Origin: Acanthamoeba sp. SK_2022b
Taxonomy: Eukaryota; Discosea; Longamoebia; Acanthamoebidae
NCBI GenBank assembly: GCA_027943245.1
Contig: JANDJZ010000009.1
Span: 1-64,000 of the forward strand
Direction of reading: 5' to 3'
Length of the DNA stretch: 64,000 nucleotides
The position numbers and the translations under genes are program-made. Below are positions 30,467-41,180 of this stretch, one piece after another (the stretch's first letter is position 1; the number at the start of each line of letters is the position of its first letter). The notes below the pieces were generated by a model that was not told where the DNA came from, searched no databases, and saw only the letters and a program-made list of their open reading frames with translations.

Positions 30467-30583
30467 TCAATAACGGCCATAATAATGGCCTGGGCCGTCG
30501 CCCCAGTGCGGCCCCCAGCAGCAGGCGCTGAGGCTTGAGGCCAGGGCCACAACGGCCAGCAACATACCGATACGTTTAATCAT
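30467..30583 (-). CDS. Small lipoprotein of 38 residues
   Basis: Read on the minus strand from ATG 30583, eight bases after GGAGG, the product starts MIKRIGMLLAVVALASSLSA and then has CC at 21-22. That is a short, textbook lipoprotein signal with lipobox LSAC. The mature part is a tiny tail rich in Gly, His, Trp and Tyr (WGPHWGDGPGHYYGRY). It is too short for usual ORF cut-offs. It lies divergently from the DUF2502 gene, which also encodes a small exported protein rich in Gly, Trp and His. No homologue is named with confidence; entericidin-like small lipoproteins have similar size but different tails. Confidence 0.75.
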   Translation of the reverse strand: MIKRIGMLLAVVALASSLSACCWGPHWGDGPGHYYGRY

Positions 30584-30815
30584 CTTATTATCCTCCGGTG
30601 GGAATCCATTTAATTATAATTGTCTTGCGGTCTGAGAGACGTCAGTTATTCGTTAAACCTTGTCAGTGGTTATGATAATTAAAGGCGGCGGCAAACAGTG
30701 TAGGGATTGTGTAAGGCCGTCGAAAACGATCTGAAAATAGGCATCGATGAGATAGTCGTTAAATAAGCACGCTGATATAACCACTGCAGCAAGAAAAATA
30801 GAGTGAGAAGGTAAA
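30584..30815. promoter_or_regulatory. Divergent promoter region of the small lipoprotein and DUF2502 genes
   Basis: A 232-bp AT-rich stretch that must carry promoters for both directions. No known operator was identified. Confidence 0.4.
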
Positions 30816-31226
30816 ATGAAAAAGATCCTGTTGCTGGTGTGTTTCCCGCTGTTGCTGCCGTTGGCGGCGCAGGCCGATGTGTCCGTCGATATCAACGTGC
30901 CGGGCGTTTCCCTGCATCTGGGGGATCAGGACCGTCGCGGCTACTACTGGGATGGCTACGACTGGCGTCCACCGCAGTGGTGGCATGCGCACCAGGGCCG
31001 CGGTCTGGGTGAGCGCAATGCGCGCGGTTTGTACTGGGACGGCGGACGCTGGCAACCTTCGCCGCCGCGTGGTTATGAGCATCGCGAGCCGGAGCGCAGC
31101 GGCAATCCGTTCCATGGCGATCGCGATAATCGCGACCGCCGTCATGACGATCGGGGTGACCATGACCGGCGCGATGACGGCCGCGGTCAGCCTTATCCAC
31201 CGGGCAACGCCGGCCCGCATCGTTAA
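30816..31226 (+). CDS. DUF2502 family exported protein (YpeC-like)
   Basis: 136 residues. A Sec signal (MKKILLLVCFPLLLPLAAQA) is followed by VSVDINVPGVSLHLGDQDRRGYYWDGYDWR, which resembles the E. coli YpeC mature N terminus (IGDRDHYGNYWDGGHWR). The C-terminal third is a low-complexity Arg/Asp/Gly/His stretch (DRDNRDRRHDDRG type). It should be periplasmic. The function of the family is unknown; some members respond to acid or envelope stress. Confidence 0.82.
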   Translation: MKKILLLVCFPLLLPLAAQADVSVDINVPGVSLHLGDQDRRGYYWDGYDWRPPQWWHAHQGRGLGERNARGLYWDGGRWQPSPPRGYEHREPERSGNPFHGDRDNRDRRHDDRGDHDRRDDGRGQPYPPGNAGPHR

Positions 31227-31405
31227 TCCCTGAGTTTATCGGCGGCTGGTTTTGCCATCATCATGGTGATGACGGGCAGGGCCAGCCGCTGCTTTCCTGC
31301 GCCATCGCCTACGCAAGGCTTCCCCTTGCGGCGTTAACCCCCTAATATTCGACTCAGACGTCAATTATCCGGCCACGACAGCGGCCGGCAGGGAACCGCC
31401 GCGCC

Positions 31406-32413
31406 ATGCCAACCAGCCGTACTTTCACCTTACTGTTGCAACATCAGCGCTACCGCGATAAGCGCCAGGTCACTCTGCTGGCGCTGGGCGTGGCGGTGGC
31501 GTTGCTGTTCAGCCTCTGCGCCGGTGACCAATGGATATGGCCGTCAGCGTGGTTCAGCGATCGGGCGCAGCTGTTCGTTTGGCAACTGCGTTTACCGCGC
31601 GCGCTGGCGGTGATGCTGGTCGGCGCCGCCCTGGCGGTGGCAGGCGCGGTGATGCAGGCGCTGTTTGAAAACCCGCTGGCGGAGCCCGGTCTGCTGGGGG
31701 TGGCTAACGGCGCCGGCGTCGCGCTGGTGTTGACGGTGCTGTTGGGGCACGGTTTGTTGCCGGTGGCGCTGATGAGCGCAGCCGCGATAGCCGGTGCGCT
31801 GGCGATGACCTTTTTGCTGCTGGGCTTCGCTCGGCGTCGGCGCCTGACCAATGCACGGCTGTTGCTGGTTGGCGTGGCGCTGGGCATCGTGTGCAGCGCG
31901 CTGATGACCTGGGCGGTCTATTTCAGCACCAGCCTCGATCTGCGGCAGCTGATGTACTGGATGATGGGCGGTTTCGGCGGCGTCGATTGGCGGCAAAAGT
32001 GGCTGGTGCTGGCGCTGCTGCCGGTGCTGCTGTGGCTGTGCGGCCAGGGCAGAGCGCTCAACCTGATGGCGCTGGGCGAGGTGCAGGCGCGGCAACTTGG
32101 GCTGTCGCTGCATCTGTGGCGTAATTTGCTGGTGCTGGCGATCGGCTGGCTGGTCGGCGTCAGCGTGGCGCTCGCCGGAGTGATTGGCTTTGTTGGGTTG
32201 GTTATCCCGCATATTTTGCGGCTCACCGGCCTGACCGACCAGCGCTATCTGCTGCCGGCCTGCGCGCTGGCGGGAGCCGGGGTGTTGCTGGTGGCCGATG
32301 TGATCGCCCGCGTTGCGCTGCTGGCGGCCGAGCTGCCGATCGGCGTGGTGACCGCCACGCTGGGGGCGCCGCTATTTATCTGGTTACTGACCCGAACAAA
32401 GGGCGTAAGGTAG
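31406..32413 (+). CDS. btuC: Vitamin B12 ABC transporter permease BtuC
   Basis: 335 residues, about ten membrane helices, FecCD family. Characteristic segments are [13 protein letters not shown] near the start, [45 protein letters not shown], and [20 protein letters not shown] near residue 250. Two copies form the inner membrane channel used with BtuD and the binding protein BtuF. The start is the first Met after a weak ribosome site; an internal start would remove expected N-terminal sequence. No cobalamin riboswitch is seen upstream. Confidence 0.93.
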   Translation: MPTSRTFTLLLQHQRYRDKRQVTLLALGVAVALLFSLCAGDQWIWPSAWFSDRAQLFVWQLRLPRALAVMLVGAALAVAGAVMQALFENPLAEPGLLGVANGAGVALVLTVLLGHGLLPVALMSAAAIAGALAMTFLLLGFARRRRLTNARLLLVGVALGIVCSALMTWAVYFSTSLDLRQLMYWMMGGFGGVDWRQKWLVLALLPVLLWLCGQGRALNLMALGEVQARQLGLSLHLWRNLLVLAIGWLVGVSVALAGVIGFVGLVIPHILRLTGLTDQRYLLPACALAGAGVLLVADVIARVALLAAELPIGVVTATLGAPLFIWLLTRTKGVR

Positions 32414-32458
32414 TTTTCTTCATTCACCTGCCATTAAAAAACCAAAGGATGACAACCG

Positions 32459-33010
32459 ATGAGCAAGCCAATCTACAACCTGCCGTTACACACCATCGAA
32501 AACCAGGCGACCACGCTGGGCGCCTATCAGGGTAAGGTGCTGCTGGTGGTCAACGTGGCCTCGGAGTGCGGCCTGACCAAGCAATATGAAGGGCTGGAAA
32601 CGCTGTACCAAACCTATCGCGATCGGGGGCTGGAAGTTTTGGGGTTCCCGTCCAATGAATTCCTGGGCCAGGAGCCGGGCAGCAACGAAGAGATCCTGGC
32701 GTTTTGCCGCGGCACCTTCGGCGTGCAATTCCCGATGTTCGCCAAGATTGAGGTGAACGGCGAACATCGGCATCCGCTGTACCAGGCGCTGATTGCCGCG
32801 CAGCCGGATGCTGTCGCACCGGAGGGCAGCGAGTTCCTGGCGCGAATGACCAGCAAAGGGCGTGCGCCGAAGCACGCCGGCGATATTCTGTGGAACTTCG
32901 AGAAATTCCTCATCGCGCGCGACGGCACGGTGATCCAACGCTTCTCGCCTGACACCACGCCGGAAGATCCGGTGCTGGTGGCGGCGGTAAAACAAGCGCT
33001 GGCAGGATAA
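32459..33010 (+). CDS. btuE: Glutathione/thioredoxin-type peroxidase BtuE
   Basis: 183 residues of the glutathione peroxidase family, using Cys in place of selenocysteine. The catalytic motif VNVASECGLTKQYE has the peroxidatic Cys37; the Gln/Trp partners are in the FLGQEPGSN and LWNFEKF segments. It lies between btuC and btuD as in E. coli, but BtuE is a peroxidase and is not needed for B12 transport. It reduces hydroperoxides in the cytosol or periplasmic side (location not certain). Confidence 0.93.
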   Translation: MSKPIYNLPLHTIENQATTLGAYQGKVLLVVNVASECGLTKQYEGLETLYQTYRDRGLEVLGFPSNEFLGQEPGSNEEILAFCRGTFGVQFPMFAKIEVNGEHRHPLYQALIAAQPDAVAPEGSEFLARMTSKGRAPKHAGDILWNFEKFLIARDGTVIQRFSPDTTPEDPVLVAAVKQALAG

Positions 33011-33015
33011 GACGG

Positions 33016-33771
33016 ATGCTGCAACTCGTCGAGGTTGGGGTGGCGGGGCGCCTGGCGCCTTTTTCGGCACAGATTGAAGGCGGGTTGCAGGTTCATCTGA
33101 TCGGCCCAAACGGCGCTGGGAAGAGCACCTTGCTGGCGCGGGTGGCCGGCATGCTGCCGGGGCTGGGCGAGGTTCGCCTGGACGGGCGCGCGCTGGCCGA
33201 TTATCCGGGTAACGCGCTGGCATGCCGGCGTGGCTATCTCAGCCAGCAACAGCCGCCGGTGTCGCTGATGCCGGTGTTCCAGTATTTGGCCTTGCACCGG
33301 CCAGCGGCAGCGGCGCAAACCGATGTGGAACACGCCATTCTCTATTTGTGCCAGCGGCTGAAGCTGGTGGATAAGCTGTCACGCATGCTGACGCAGCTCT
33401 CCGGTGGCGAATGGCAGCGGGTGCGGCTGGCGGCGGTGTTGCTGCAGGTGTGGCCCAGCGTCAATCCGCACAGTCGGCTGTTGTTGCTGGATGAGCCGAC
33501 CAACAGCCTGGACGTGGCTCAGAAAGTCGCGCTGGATCGCCTGCTGCGGGAATTTTGCCAGAGCGGGCGCAGCGCGCTGGTGTGCGCGCACGATCTGAAT
33601 CATACCTTACAGCAGGCCGATCGGGTTTGGTTGCTGCACGCCGGGCGGCTGGTGGCACATGGGGCCACGCGTGAGGTGATGGCACCCGCGCTGCTGTCGC
33701 AGATCTATGAAGTGGACTTCCACCTGCAATGGGTGGGGGACCAGCGTTGGATCATGACCCGCACGGCTTGA
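33016..33771 (+). CDS. btuD: Vitamin B12 ABC transporter ATPase BtuD
   Basis: 251 residues. Walker [19 protein letters not shown], a YLSQQQPP Q-loop, signature LSGGEWQRVRLAAVLLQ, Walker B LLLLDEPTNSLDVAQ and the switch His in CAHDLNHTL are intact and close to E. coli BtuD. It couples ATP hydrolysis to cobalamin import through BtuC. The start is five bases after btuE, with no strong ribosome site, so it probably depends on coupling. Confidence 0.93.
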   Translation: MLQLVEVGVAGRLAPFSAQIEGGLQVHLIGPNGAGKSTLLARVAGMLPGLGEVRLDGRALADYPGNALACRRGYLSQQQPPVSLMPVFQYLALHRPAAAAQTDVEHAILYLCQRLKLVDKLSRMLTQLSGGEWQRVRLAAVLLQVWPSVNPHSRLLLLDEPTNSLDVAQKVALDRLLREFCQSGRSALVCAHDLNHTLQQADRVWLLHAGRLVAHGATREVMAPALLSQIYEVDFHLQWVGDQRWIMTRTA

Positions 33772-34035
33772 GTCGCGGCGACGGCGGGGCGCAACGTAAA
33801 CGAAAACTAAACGTAGTGAATATAAATAGCCGGGTAATCATCGGTTAATATTGGGCTGCCTCTCACTTTCTTATCGATTTTCTTGAAAAACGTCGATGAC
33901 GTGCTACGCTTGATTCGGCAAAAATAAAATACGTAAATAATTATTAATAAATATAAGAAATTGATTTTAATAATGATTTTAAATAGATGATGGCGGCACC
34001 CACCAATCAGTTGACCCACTGATGACAAGTCTCGT

Positions 34036-34052
34036 CTTAAGGTTTAGTTAAG
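34036..34052. promoter_or_regulatory. Candidate PmrA (BasR) box upstream of arnB
   Basis: CTTAAG-GTTTA-GTTAAG: two hexamers spaced by five bases, against the PmrA consensus CTTAAG-N5-CTTAAG, with one mismatch. It lies 121-137 bp before the arnB start. Confidence 0.7.
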
Positions 34053-34101
34053 CTTGCGGCCTTACATTGGCAGTTAATCCACGGAAACGATTCTTCTCTG
34101 G

Positions 34102-34118
34102 CGTTTAATATCCGTTAA
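34102..34118. promoter_or_regulatory. Candidate PhoP box upstream of arnB
   Basis: CGTTTA-ATATC-CGTTAA resembles the PhoP direct repeat (T/G)GTTTA-N5-(T/G)GTTTA, with the first base and one inner base off. I recall published work reporting that the S. marcescens arn locus is PhoP-regulated, which fits. Confidence 0.5.
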
Positions 34119-34172
34119 ACGAAAGGGATTTACAGTGTCATCAAAAGCAGTTCGATACGTTTGGGGTTAACT

Positions 34173-35327
34173 ATGGATCAATTTTTGCCTTTCTCTCGTC
34201 CGGCCATCGGCGATGAAGAAATCGCCGCGGTAGAGAAAGTGTTGCGTTCCGGTTGGATCACCACTGGGCCGCAAAACCAGCAGCTGGAAAGCGACTTCTG
34301 TTCCACCTTCGGCTGTAAGCATGCGATCGCCGTCAGTTCCGCCACGGCGGGCATGCACATCACGCTGATGGCGCTGGGCATCGGCCCCGGCGACGAAGTC
34401 ATCACCCCTTCGCAAACCTGGGTTTCCACCCTCAACATGATCGAGCTGCTGGGCGCCACGCCGGTCATGATCGACGTTGACCGTGATACGTTGATGGTCA
34501 GCGCCGCCGATGTCGAGGCTGCCATCACCCCGAAAACCAAAGCGATTGTTCCGGTGCACTACGCCGGCGCTCCTCTGCAGATGGATGCGCTGCGTGCCGT
34601 GGCCGAACGCCACGGCCTGCCTTTGATCGAAGACGCCGCCCATGCGGTTGGTACGCGCTACAACGGCGAATGGGTCGGTGCGCGCGGCACGGCGATTTTC
34701 TCGTTCCACGCCATTAAAAACGTGACCTGCGCCGAAGGCGGCCTGATTGCCACCGACGACGATGCGCTGGCGGATCGCCTGCGTTGCCTGAAGTTCCACG
34801 GTCTGGCCGTCGATGCCTTCGATCGTCAGCAGCTTGGCCGCAAACCGCAGGCCGAAGTGGTGGAGCCGGGTTACAAATACAACCTGTCCGACATTCACGC
34901 GGCGATCGCCGTGGTGCAGCTGTCGCGCTTCGCTGAGCTGAACGCGCGCCGCAAGGCGCTGGCACAGCGCTACCTGAGCGCGCTCGAAGGCTCGCCGTTC
35001 CAACCGTTGGGCGTGCCGGATTACCCGCATGACCACGCCTGGCATCTGTTTATGGTGCGCGTCGATCCTGAGCGTTGCGGCATCGATCGCGATCGGTTGA
35101 TGGAGCGTCTGAAAGAGGTTGGCGTCGGCACCGGGCTGCATTTCCGCGCCGCGCATACCCAGAAATTCTACCGTGAGCGTTATCCGCAGCTTTCCTTGCC
35201 GAATACCGAATGGAACTCGGCGCGGCTGTGCACTTTACCGCTATTCCCTGATATGACCGACGCCGACGTGGATCGCGTGGTCAATGCCTTGTCTTCTGTT
35301 GTGGAGTCTTTACGTGTCTCGCGTTGA
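34173..35327 (+). CDS. arnB: UDP-4-amino-4-deoxy-L-arabinose oxoglutarate aminotransferase
   Basis: 384 residues from ATG 34173 (the upstream in-frame start adds four residues without support). A PLP enzyme of the DegT/DnrJ/EryC1 family: [25 protein letters not shown] binds cofactor phosphate, and Lys182 in [14 protein letters not shown] forms the Schiff base. It transfers an amino group from glutamate to UDP-L-Ara4O, giving UDP-L-Ara4N in the cytosol. First gene of arnBCADTEF, which masks lipid A phosphates and gives polymyxin resistance. Confidence 0.96.
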   Translation: MDQFLPFSRPAIGDEEIAAVEKVLRSGWITTGPQNQQLESDFCSTFGCKHAIAVSSATAGMHITLMALGIGPGDEVITPSQTWVSTLNMIELLGATPVMIDVDRDTLMVSAADVEAAITPKTKAIVPVHYAGAPLQMDALRAVAERHGLPLIEDAAHAVGTRYNGEWVGARGTAIFSFHAIKNVTCAEGGLIATDDDALADRLRCLKFHGLAVDAFDRQQLGRKPQAEVVEPGYKYNLSDIHAAIAVVQLSRFAELNARRKALAQRYLSALEGSPFQPLGVPDYPHDHAWHLFMVRVDPERCGIDRDRLMERLKEVGVGTGLHFRAAHTQKFYRERYPQLSLPNTEWNSARLCTLPLFPDMTDADVDRVVNALSSVVESLRVSR

Positions 35328-36294
35328 ACCGATTAAAAAAGTGTCGATAGTCATCCCGGTATACAACGAGCAGGAAAGTCTGCCGGCGTTGCTGGAGCGT
35401 ACTACCGCCGCTTGCAAGCAGTTATCTCAACCTTATGAAATCATCCTCGTCGACGATGGCAGCAGCGACAACTCCGCGGACATGCTGACCGCGGCGGCGG
35501 AAAAGCCGGACAGCCACGTCATCGCCGTTTTGCTGAACCGCAACTATGGCCAGCACTCGGCGATCATGGCCGGTTTCAACCAGGTGACCGGCGATCTGGT
35601 GATTACGCTGGACGCCGATCTGCAGAACCCGCCGGAGGAGATCCCTCGTCTGGTCAGCGTGGCGGAAGAGGGCTATGACGTGGTGGGCACCGTGCGCGCC
35701 AACCGTCAAGACTCCTGGTTCCGCAAAAGCGCTTCGCGCGTGATCAACATGATGATTCAACGCGCCACCGGCAAGTCGATGGGGGACTACGGCTGCATGC
35801 TGCGCGCCTACCGTCGTCACATCGTTGAGGCGATGCTGCACTGCCACGAGCGCAGCACCTTTATCCCGATTCTGGCGAACACCTTTGCCCGTCGCACGAC
35901 CGAGATCGACGTGCGTCACGCCGAGCGCGAGTTTGGCGATTCCAAGTACAGCCTGATGAAGCTGATCAACCTGATGTACGACCTGATCACCTGCCTGACC
36001 ACCACCCCGCTGCGTTTGCTCAGCGTGGTCGGCAGCATCGTGGCGCTGTCCGGGTTTGTGTTGGCGCTGGTGCTGATTGCGCTGCGTCTGCTGCTCGGCC
36101 CTGAATGGGCCGCCGGCGGCGTGTTCACCCTCTTCGCCGTGCTGTTCACCTTTATCGGCGCCCAGTTTGTTGGCATGGGGCTACTGGGTGAATACATCGG
36201 CCGCATCTATACCGACGTGCGCGCACGTCCTCGCTATTTTGTTCAGAAAGTGGTCGGCGTACAGCAGGACCACAATACTCAGGAAGAAGAATGA
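35314..36294 (+). CDS. arnC: Undecaprenyl-phosphate 4-deoxy-4-formamido-L-arabinose transferase
   Basis: 326 residues from GTG 35314, with GGAG upstream; the start overlaps the end of arnB by 14 bases. A GT2 glycosyltransferase domain ([43 protein letters not shown]) precedes two C-terminal membrane helices. It moves formyl-Ara4N from UDP to undecaprenyl phosphate on the cytosolic face of the inner membrane. A longer in-frame start at 35284 would give a hydrophobic extension that E. coli lacks. Confidence 0.95.
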   Translation: MSRVEPIKKVSIVIPVYNEQESLPALLERTTAACKQLSQPYEIILVDDGSSDNSADMLTAAAEKPDSHVIAVLLNRNYGQHSAIMAGFNQVTGDLVITLDADLQNPPEEIPRLVSVAEEGYDVVGTVRANRQDSWFRKSASRVINMMIQRATGKSMGDYGCMLRAYRRHIVEAMLHCHERSTFIPILANTFARRTTEIDVRHAEREFGDSKYSLMKLINLMYDLITCLTTTPLRLLSVVGSIVALSGFVLALVLIALRLLLGPEWAAGGVFTLFAVLFTFIGAQFVGMGLLGEYIGRIYTDVRARPRYFVQKVVGVQQDHNTQEEE

Positions 36295-38276
36295 TGAAAG
36301 CTATTGTATTTGCTTACCATGATATTGGCTGCGCAGGTCTGAAAGCGCTGACTGAGGCGGGTTATGACGTGCAGGCCGTTTTCACGCACACCGACGACCC
36401 TGGTGAGAACAACTTCTTCTCCTCCGTGGCCCGTTTGGGCGCCGAATTGGATCTGCCGGTCTATGCGCCGGAAGACGTGAATCACCCGCTGTGGGTTGAC
36501 CGCATTCGCGACCTGCAGCCGGACGTGATCTTTTCGTTCTACTACCGCCACATGCTGAGCGACGAGATCCTCTCGCTGGCACCGCAGGGCGGCTTCAACC
36601 TGCACGGTTCGCTGCTGCCGCATTACCGTGGCCGCGCCCCGGTGAACTGGGCGCTGGTGAACGGCGAAACCGAAACCGGCGCCACGCTGCACAGGATGGT
36701 GAAACGCCCGGACGCCGGCGACATCGTCGGTCAGCAGAAAGTGACCATCGCCGACAGCGACACTGCGCTGACGCTGCACAAAAAAGTGCTGGAAGCCGCG
36801 CAGGCCGTATTGAAAGAGCAGTTGCCGAAGCTGAAGAACGGCACCGCCACCTTCACCAAGCAGGATGAGTCTCAGGCCAGCTACTTCGGCCGTCGCACCG
36901 CGGCGGACGGCGAGATCCTGTGGCACAAGTCCGCCAAAGAGATCAACAACCTGGTACGTGCCGTCACGGAACCGTACCCGGGTGCCTTCAGCTACCTCGG
37001 CCAGCGCAAGCTGATCGTCTGGCGCTCTCGCGTGCTGGATACCCAACACGACAAGCAGCCGGGCACCGTACTGAGCACCTCGCCGCTGGTCATCGCCTGT
37101 GGCGAAGGCGCGCTGGAGATCGTTGCCGGTCAGAACGACAGCGGCCTGTACGTGCAGGGCAGCCGCCTGGCGCAGGAAATGGGCATCGTCACCGACGTGC
37201 GCTTGGCCGCCAAGCCGAACGCCGTAATGAAACGCCGCACTCGCGTGCTGATCCTCGGGGTCAACGGCTTCATCGGTAACCACCTGACCGAGCGCCTGCT
37301 GCGTGACGATCGCTACGACATCTACGGTCTGGATATCGGTTCTGACGCCATCAGCCGTTTCCTCGACAACCCGCGTTTCCACTTCGTGGAAGGCGACATC
37401 AGCATCCACTCCGAGTGGATCGAGTATCACATCAAGAAATGCGACGTGGTGCTGCCGCTGGTGGCGATCGCGACGCCGATCGAATACACCCGTAACCCGC
37501 TGCGCGTGTTCGAGCTGGATTTCGAAGAGAACCTGAAGATCGTTCGCGACTGCGTGAAATACAACAAGCGCATCATCTTCCCGTCCACCTCAGAAGTGTA
37601 CGGCATGTGCGACGACAAAGAGTTCGACGAAGACCATTCGCGCCTGATCGTCGGGCCAATCAACAAACAGCGCTGGATCTACTCGGTCTCCAAACAGCTG
37701 CTGGATCGGGTGATCTGGGCTTACGGCGCTAAAGAAGGCCTGAAGTTCACGCTGTTCCGTCCATTCAACTGGATGGGGCCGCGCCTGGATAACCTGGACG
37801 CTGCGCGTATCGGCTCTTCCCGTGCCATCACCCAGCTGATCCTCAACCTGGTGGAAGGTTCGCCGATCAAACTGATGGACGGCGGCGCGCAGAAACGTTG
37901 CTTCACCGACATCAACGACGGCATCGAAGCGCTGTTCCGCATCATCGAGAACCGCGACGGCCTGTGCGACGGCCAGATCGTCAACATCGGCAACCCGACC
38001 AACGAAGCGAGCATCCGCGAGCTGGCGGAAATGCTGCTGGAAAGCTTCAACAACCACCCGCTGCGCGACCGCTTCCCGCCGTTTGCCGGCTTCAAGGACG
38101 TTGAGAGCAGCAGCTACTACGGTAAAGGTTACCAGGACGTCGAGCACCGCACGCCGAGCATCAAGAACGCTCACCGCCTGCTGGGCTGGCAGCCGACCAT
38201 CGAGATGAAGCAAACCGTCGCCGATACGCTGGACTACTTCCTGCGCACTACCGTTCAGGAAGGGAACGATGCATGA
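36294..38276 (+). CDS. arnA: Bifunctional UDP-glucuronate decarboxylase / UDP-Ara4N formyltransferase
   Basis: 660 residues, the E. coli length, from the second of two adjacent ATG codons (36291 and 36294) on the TGATG junction with arnC. The N-terminal domain (1-304) is a formyltransferase with [22 protein letters not shown] (catalytic His) and [18 protein letters not shown] (Asp). The C-terminal domain (from [17 protein letters not shown]) is a short-chain dehydrogenase with SEVYG and YSVSKQ. It both oxidatively decarboxylates UDP-GlcA and N-formylates UDP-Ara4N. Confidence 0.96.
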   Translation: MKAIVFAYHDIGCAGLKALTEAGYDVQAVFTHTDDPGENNFFSSVARLGAELDLPVYAPEDVNHPLWVDRIRDLQPDVIFSFYYRHMLSDEILSLAPQGGFNLHGSLLPHYRGRAPVNWALVNGETETGATLHRMVKRPDAGDIVGQQKVTIADSDTALTLHKKVLEAAQAVLKEQLPKLKNGTATFTKQDESQASYFGRRTAADGEILWHKSAKEINNLVRAVTEPYPGAFSYLGQRKLIVWRSRVLDTQHDKQPGTVLSTSPLVIACGEGALEIVAGQNDSGLYVQGSRLAQEMGIVTDVRLAAKPNAVMKRRTRVLILGVNGFIGNHLTERLLRDDRYDIYGLDIGSDAISRFLDNPRFHFVEGDISIHSEWIEYHIKKCDVVLPLVAIATPIEYTRNPLRVFELDFEENLKIVRDCVKYNKRIIFPSTSEVYGMCDDKEFDEDHSRLIVGPINKQRWIYSVSKQLLDRVIWAYGAKEGLKFTLFRPFNWMGPRLDNLDAARIGSSRAITQLILNLVEGSPIKLMDGGAQKRCFTDINDGIEALFRIIENRDGLCDGQIVNIGNPTNEASIRELAEMLLESFNNHPLRDRFPPFAGFKDVESSSYYGKGYQDVEHRTPSIKNAHRLLGWQPTIEMKQTVADTLDYFLRTTVQEGNDA

Positions 38277-39178
38277 AGAAAGTCGGTCTGCGGGTTGATG
38301 TAGATACCTTCAGCGGCACCCGTGAAGGGGTGCCGCAGTTGCTGGACCTGTTCGACAAGTACGACATTCAGGCCAGCTTCTTCTTCAGCGTGGGACCGGA
38401 CAACATGGGGCGCCATCTTTGGCGCCTTTTGCGTCCGAAATTTCTGTGGAAAATGCTGCGTTCGAACGCCGCCTCGCTGTACGGCCTGGACATTCTGCTG
38501 GCCGGCACCGCCTGGCCGGGGCGCAACATTTCACGCGCGTTGGGGCCGCTGATGAAGCGCACCGCCGAAGCCGGCCATGAAGTCGGGCTGCACGCCTGGG
38601 ATCACCAGGGGTGGCAGGCCAAGGTCGGCAAGTGGAGCGAGGCGCAGCTGACCGAACAGGTGCAGCTGGGCGTCGATGCCCTGAGCGCCAGCACCGGCCA
38701 ACCGGTGAAATGCTCCGCCGTGGCGGGCTGGCGTGCCGATACGCGCGTGCTGGAGGTCAAGCAACGCTTCGGCTTCCATTACAACAGCGATTGCCGCGGC
38801 ACCCATCCATTCCGTCCGGTGCTGAGCGACGGGCGTCACGGCACGGTGCAGATCCCGGTGACGTTGCCGACCTTCGACGAAGTGATCGGCAGCGAAGTCA
38901 GCATGGCCGACTTCAACGACTACATTCTGCGCGCCATCGAGAACGATCGCGGCGTGCCGGTGTACACCATTCACACCGAAGTGGAAGGCATGTCGCAAGC
39001 GGCGATGTTCGAACAGTTATTGCAACGCGCACGGCAGCAGGGCATCGAATTCTGTCCGCTTAGCGCGCTGTTACCACAAGATTTGGCGTCACTGCCGTTG
39101 GGCCGCATCAAGCGTGCTCCTTTCCCCGGCCGCGAAGGTTGGCTGGGCTGTCAAACCGATGTGAAGGACGTTACATGA
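38273..39178 (+). CDS. arnD: 4-deoxy-4-formamido-L-arabinose-phosphoundecaprenol deformylase
   Basis: 301 residues, polysaccharide deacetylase (NodB) fold: [25 protein letters not shown] carries the metal-binding Asp, and [15 protein letters not shown] the His pair. It removes the formyl group from the lipid-linked sugar, making the transfer irreversible. The start overlaps the arnA stop by four bases, a translational coupling seen at several junctions in this operon. Confidence 0.95.
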   Translation: MKKVGLRVDVDTFSGTREGVPQLLDLFDKYDIQASFFFSVGPDNMGRHLWRLLRPKFLWKMLRSNAASLYGLDILLAGTAWPGRNISRALGPLMKRTAEAGHEVGLHAWDHQGWQAKVGKWSEAQLTEQVQLGVDALSASTGQPVKCSAVAGWRADTRVLEVKQRFGFHYNSDCRGTHPFRPVLSDGRHGTVQIPVTLPTFDEVIGSEVSMADFNDYILRAIENDRGVPVYTIHTEVEGMSQAAMFEQLLQRARQQGIEFCPLSALLPQDLASLPLGRIKRAPFPGREGWLGCQTDVKDVT

Positions 39179-40839
39179 AGGCGCTAAAAGGATCCTGGGC
39201 CATTCTGCTGGCCGTTTTTTTTGCTCTGGTTTACCTGATCCCACTTAACGGCCGCCTGCTGTGGCAGCCGGACGAGACGCGTTATGCCGAGATCAGCCGT
39301 GAAATGCTGCAGCGCGGCGATTGGGTTGTGCCGCACCTGCTGGGGCTACGCTACTTCGAAAAGCCGGTGGCGGGTTACTGGTTCAATAACATCAGCCAGT
39401 GGCTGTTCGGCGAAAACAACTTTGCGGTGCGCTTCGGCTCGGTGTTCAGCACCGGCATGACCGCACTGCTGGTGTTCGCGCTGGCGATGCTGATGTGGCG
39501 CAATGCGCGCCGCGCCAGCCTGGCGGCGCTGATTTTCCTGTCGATGGTGCTGGTGTTCAGCATCGGCACCTACAGCGTGCTGGATCCGATGATCTCGCTG
39601 TGGCTGGCCGCGGCGATGGTCAGCTACTACCTGACGCTGAAAGCCACTTCGGTCAAAGGCAAGCTGGGCGCCTACGCGCTGCTGGGCTTGGCCTGCGGCA
39701 TGGGCTTTATGACCAAGGGCTTCCTGGCGCTGGCGGTGCCGGTGATCGCGGTGATCCCGATCGTCATCCAGCAACGTCGCATCAAGGATCTGCTGTGCTA
39801 CGGCCCGGTGGCGATCGTGACCGCTACGTTGCTCAGCCTGCCGTGGGCGCTGGCGATCGCGCAACGCGAACCCGATTTCTGGAATTACTTCTTCTGGGTC
39901 GAACATATTCAGCGTTTCGCCGAAGATAACGCCCAGCACAAGGCGCCGTTCTGGTATTACCTGCCGATCCTGCTGGCGGCGGTGCTGCCGTGGCTGGCGC
40001 TGCTGCCCGGTGCGCTGCTCAAGGGCTGGCGCGAACGCGTACAGCGCCCGGAGCTGTTCTTCCTGCTGAGCTGGGCGATGATGCCGCTGATCTTCTTCAG
40101 CATCGCCAAAGGCAAGCTGCCGACCTACATTCTGCCGTGCATGGCGCCGCTGGCGCTGCTGATGACCGCCTATGCGGAAGACTACGCCGCCACCCTGCGC
40201 GCCAGACTGTTCAAGGCCAATGCCTGGCTGAACGGCCTGTTCGGGCTGATCGGCATCGTGGCGCTGGTGGTGTTGAGCGCCGGCCTGCTGCCGAAAGCCC
40301 ATCTGTTTACCGCGCAAGAGTGGCCGAAGGTGGTGCTCGGCCTGATCGCCTTCGGCGGCTGGCTCCTGTTCGCGCTGGTTTCCGCACGCGATAACGGCCG
40401 TCAATGGCGCTGGGCGGCGGCCTGCCCGGTATTGCTGTGCCTGGTGATCGGCTACGCCATCCCGCAACAGGTGACCGATTCCAAGCTGCCGCAGAACTTC
40501 GCGCGCGCCACGATGGCCGAGCTGGGCGACAGCCGTTACGTGCTGACCGACAGCGTCGGGGTAGCGGCCGGTTTGGCCTGGGAACTGAAGCGTAGCGACG
40601 TGCTGATGTACAGCCAGAAAGGCGAGGTAGCTTATGGTCTGGAGTATCCGGACGCCAAAGGCCACCTGATCAGCGACGCCGACTTCCCGCAGTGGCTGGC
40701 GCAGGCGCGCAAACAGGGGAATGTGTCCCTGGTGCTGCAGCTGTCCCGTGGCGAAGCGCTGCCGCAGGAACTGCCTGCCGCAGACAAGGTAGATCGTATG
40801 AATCGCCTGGTGCTGATGTGGTATAAACAGCAACCATGA
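39175..40839 (+). CDS. arnT: Lipid A 4-amino-4-deoxy-L-arabinose transferase
   Basis: 554 residues from ATG 39175 (ATGA overlap with arnD). A GT83 family integral membrane enzyme with about a dozen helices; the first periplasmic loop holds [16 protein letters not shown] with the conserved acidic DE pair, and [10 protein letters not shown] follows. The C-terminal third is a soluble periplasmic domain. It transfers L-Ara4N from undecaprenyl phosphate to lipid A phosphates on the periplasmic face. Confidence 0.95.
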   Translation: MKALKGSWAILLAVFFALVYLIPLNGRLLWQPDETRYAEISREMLQRGDWVVPHLLGLRYFEKPVAGYWFNNISQWLFGENNFAVRFGSVFSTGMTALLVFALAMLMWRNARRASLAALIFLSMVLVFSIGTYSVLDPMISLWLAAAMVSYYLTLKATSVKGKLGAYALLGLACGMGFMTKGFLALAVPVIAVIPIVIQQRRIKDLLCYGPVAIVTATLLSLPWALAIAQREPDFWNYFFWVEHIQRFAEDNAQHKAPFWYYLPILLAAVLPWLALLPGALLKGWRERVQRPELFFLLSWAMMPLIFFSIAKGKLPTYILPCMAPLALLMTAYAEDYAATLRARLFKANAWLNGLFGLIGIVALVVLSAGLLPKAHLFTAQEWPKVVLGLIAFGGWLLFALVSARDNGRQWRWAAACPVLLCLVIGYAIPQQVTDSKLPQNFARATMAELGDSRYVLTDSVGVAAGLAWELKRSDVLMYSQKGEVAYGLEYPDAKGHLISDADFPQWLAQARKQGNVSLVLQLSRGEALPQELPAADKVDRMNRLVLMWYKQQP

Positions 40840-41180
40840 TGGGTTTTCTGTTGGTGATTGTGGTCAGCCTGCTCACCTGCGGTGGGCAGCTGTGCCAGAA
40901 GCAGGCGGCGCACTGTTGGGAGCGGGCGGACGAAGCGCGGCTGAAGCAGACGCTGCGTTGGCTGGCGCTGGCGGTGCTGCTGCTGGGGCTGGGCATGGCG
41001 GTGTGGCTCAATGTGCTGCAACGCCTGCCGCTCAGCCTGGCTTACCCGATGCTCAGCCTGAACTTCGTGATGGTGACGCTGGCGGCGCGCTGGCTGTTTC
41101 ATGAGCCGACGACCGTGCGCCACTGGTGTGGCGTAGCGTCGATTATGTTGGGGATCCTGCTGATGAGCGTGCATTCATGA
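40836..41180 (+). CDS. arnE: Undecaprenyl-phosphate-Ara4N flippase subunit ArnE
   Basis: 114 residues, four hydrophobic helices, SMR/EamA-like half transporter: [17 protein letters not shown] in helix one and [28 protein letters not shown] near the third. With ArnF it moves the lipid-linked sugar across the inner membrane. ATGA overlap with arnT. Confidence 0.93.
   Translation: MMGFLLVIVVSLLTCGGQLCQKQAAHCWERADEARLKQTLRWLALAVLLLGLGMAVWLNVLQRLPLSLAYPMLSLNFVMVTLAARWLFHEPTTVRHWCGVASIMLGILLMSVHS

Larger units (their letters stand above)
33772..34172. promoter_or_regulatory. arn operon leader and promoter region
   Basis: A 401-bp intergenic stretch, strongly AT-rich at 33890-33990. It contains the candidate PmrA and PhoP sites listed separately. 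A minus-strand open frame here is AT-driven, has no ribosome site and is not taken as a gene. Confidence 0.6.

Noticed and set aside
31227..31405. Possible cobalamin riboswitch before btuC
   Set aside because: I looked for a B12-box-like core and found none; only short hairpins are present.
33807..34028. 73-codon minus-strand frame before arnB
   Set aside because: It results from AT-rich promoter DNA, lacks a ribosome site and overlaps the candidate PmrA region.
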